The notes under the pieces: model-generated | Databases searched by the model: none | Told to the model about the DNA's origin: nothing | What the model saw: the letters and a program-made list of their open reading frames with translations, nothing else | DNA from: a virus | Length of the DNA stretch: 31,274 nucleotides | Reading direction: 5' to 3' (one strand) | Virus record (IMG/VR): IMGVR_UViG_3300009059_000042 | Span: 1 to 31,274 of that record | Translations under genes and position numbers: made by a program | In this document: positions 30,409 to 31,274 of the stretch, one piece after another | How positions within the stretch are numbered: position 1 is the stretch's first letter | Layout of the letters: the number at the start of each line of letters is the position of its first letter

Positions 30409-30609
30409 CTAAGATGTTCTCCGTTTTTGGCAGTCTTCAAGCCACTTTTCCAGATTCTCTGGGGTGACCGTTAAACCGACACAGTTGTTTAGCAAATGAG
30501 CTGCGAATTTTTCCCACAGCTCAAGTTCTTTGATGCGCTCCACTTGCTTAACGATGGTTTTACGCTGACTTTCGTTGCGTTGTTCCATCGTATTTGTTGT
30601 CTCGCTCAT
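30409..30609 (-). CDS. Small helical hypothetical protein (66 aa)
   Basis: A short, charged, mainly helical protein: residues about 10-40 (QRNESQRKTIVKQVERIKEL) look like a coiled coil, followed by WEKFAAHLLNNC and a final helix (ENLEKWLEDCQ). I chose ATG at 30609, with GAGG five bases upstream; a GTG at 30615 is also in frame but overlaps the ribosome site. It starts 14 bases after the dcd stop. No function recognised. Confidence 0.65.
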   Translation of the reverse strand: MSETTNTMEQRNESQRKTIVKQVERIKELELWEKFAAHLLNNCVGLTVTPENLEKWLEDCQKRRTS

Positions 30610-30623
30610 GAGCACCTCACCAG

Positions 30624-31118
30624 TTAAACCGAGTCCCGTGCAGGCACAGGTTTGTCTTCTTGGTTCTGGTATTTACCGTTGTAGCTGGTTGGGTGCTTGA
30701 CCTCAGTGAAAATCACTTGAGCAATGCCCGATCCTGCTTTGATGTGAAGCACATCATTGCCGTGGTAAACGAGTTCCAGCGTCAGAAAGCCATCCCAACC
30801 GGGTTCAATAACTGTGTTGAAAACCGACAAGCCTTTACGTGCCCAGGTCGATTTGTCGTGTACCACGCCAACCAAACTGGTCGGCATTTGGAACTCTTCA
30901 ATGGCAGATGCCAAGGCAAAGCGACCTTCGGAATACACACCATCAACCACTACTTGCGGTCCAAGCGTGCCTTTTGTGAAAAAGGACACATCTTGTTTGA
31001 TGCGTATGTCATAACCAGCTTCACCTAGCCCATAGCTGGTGCCATGGGCAGTTTCTTTCAAAGGAACCATTTCGAGAATTGGCTCCATGGATAGCAAAGA
31101 ATCGCGGTTGATAATCAT
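30624..31118 (-). CDS. dcd: dCTP deaminase / dUTPase-family protein (Dcd-like)
   Basis: This 164-aa protein has the Dcd signature: SYGLGEAGYDIRI (28-40), FALA...EEFQMP (67-79), DKSTWARKG (88-96), then NTVIEPGWDGFLTLEL (101-116) with E115 at the position of the catalytic Glu (E138) of E. coli Dcd, and GSGIAQVIF near 129-137. The family converts dCTP to dUTP, or directly to dUMP in bifunctional members, feeding thymidylate synthesis by the ThyX encoded 3.6 kb downstream. Monofunctional and bifunctional forms cannot be separated by eye. ATG at 31118 follows the VWA-like stop by 2 bases; AAGAGA is upstream. Confidence 0.88.
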   Translation of the reverse strand: MIINRDSLLSMEPILEMVPLKETAHGTSYGLGEAGYDIRIKQDVSFFTKGTLGPQVVVDGVYSEGRFALASAIEEFQMPTSLVGVVHDKSTWARKGLSVFNTVIEPGWDGFLTLELVYHGNDVLHIKAGSGIAQVIFTEVKHPTSYNGKYQNQEDKPVPARDSV

Positions 31119-31120
31119 GG

Positions 31121-31274
31121 TCAGTCTCTTATGTGAATGAGCTTTCCAAAGGGCACTGTTTTACCAGCAGCCCTTATGGCCACCCAAAGCACTGGGATTT
31201 GAAAATCCAGTGGTTGCATTTGAGGACACTGCAAGTCAGAGAAAATGACAGCAGCAGTTGGTTTGTGTTCTTGG
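31121..31274 (-). CDS. 3' end of a VWA-like (DUF2201-type, N4 gp25-like) protein, partial
   Basis: Only the last 51 codons are inside the window. They read ...KPTAAVIFSDLQCPQMQP, then PVLWVAIRAAG and VPFGKLIHIRD, the C-terminal pattern of VWA-like metallopeptidase-associated proteins (strand with SDL, then PVLW and PFG). In N4 the equivalent gene lies next to an AAA ATPase, expected just beyond the right edge. Its TGA lies 2 bases before the dcd ATG, so the two are coupled. Confidence 0.72.
   Translation of the reverse strand, partial: QEHKPTAAVIFSDLQCPQMQPLDFQIPVLWVAIRAAGKTVPFGKLIHIRD

Noticed and set aside
1-31274. Insertion sequences, integrase or attachment sites
   Set aside because: No transposase, integrase or terminal repeats were seen; the genome type is lytic.

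Overview
This window looks like part of the genome of an N4-like podovirus (family Schitoviridae) of a Gram-negative host. The strongest evidence is the left 9.8 kb. It encodes most of a giant virion RNA polymerase whose single-subunit RNAP motifs have the same order and nearly the same spacing as phage N4 vRNAP (gp50). It faces a block of minus-strand replication genes in the order known from N4: VWA-domain protein end, dCTP deaminase, ThyX, rIIA, rIIB, SF1 helicase, family-A DNA polymerase, Cas4-like nuclease, primase/ATPase, RecA-like ATPase, SSB and RuvC-like resolvase. Most of the window is about 50 percent GC. The host is not identifiable from sequence alone; a Pseudomonas-type gammaproteobacterium is plausible.

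Layout. Bases 1-9826 (+): vRNAP, entered at the left edge with its 5' end probably missing, and carrying an HExxH zincin-like motif downstream of the polymerase domain. A bidirectional terminator at 9828-9852 separates it from the convergent minus-strand genes. Bases 9839-22439 (-): the replication and recombination module, tightly packed with ATGA/GTGA overlaps and divided by several hairpins or terminators. Bases 22500-26615 (-): rIIB-like and rIIA-like genes; the middle of rIIA is clearly AT-rich. Bases 26704-27489 (-): thyX with a TTG start, isolated between two terminators. Bases 27566-29302 (-): an accessory cassette of six small genes: an exported protein, a one-helix membrane peptide, two Cys-rich zinc-ribbon-like proteins and two unknowns. 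Bases 29303-30137: 835 bases without a credible gene. Bases 30138-31274 (-): two small genes, dcd and the 3' end of a VWA-like gene.

The most unusual element is the gene-free stretch at about 29443-30114. It contains two long imperfect helices (about 24 and 22 bp, each enclosing 80-165 nt), an exact 18-bp inverted repeat, two gap-free 61-nt direct repeats that each fold into the same hairpin, and a tRNA T-arm-like hairpin. The only mismatches in the two long helices become G-U pairs on the minus strand, which fits transcription with the neighbouring genes. I propose a large structured noncoding RNA with mutually exclusive pairings, possibly a new phage ornate RNA; an origin or other DNA-level structure is the main alternative.

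How the genes work together: vRNAP enters with the genome and transcribes early genes (known for N4). The minus-strand genes then supply nucleotides (Dcd, ThyX, a MazG-like hydrolase), copy DNA (polymerase, primase, helicase, SSB), process or recombine it (nuclease, RecA-like ATPase, resolvase), and manage the host (rII proteins, small accessory proteins). In N4 the SSB also activates host RNA polymerase at late promoters.
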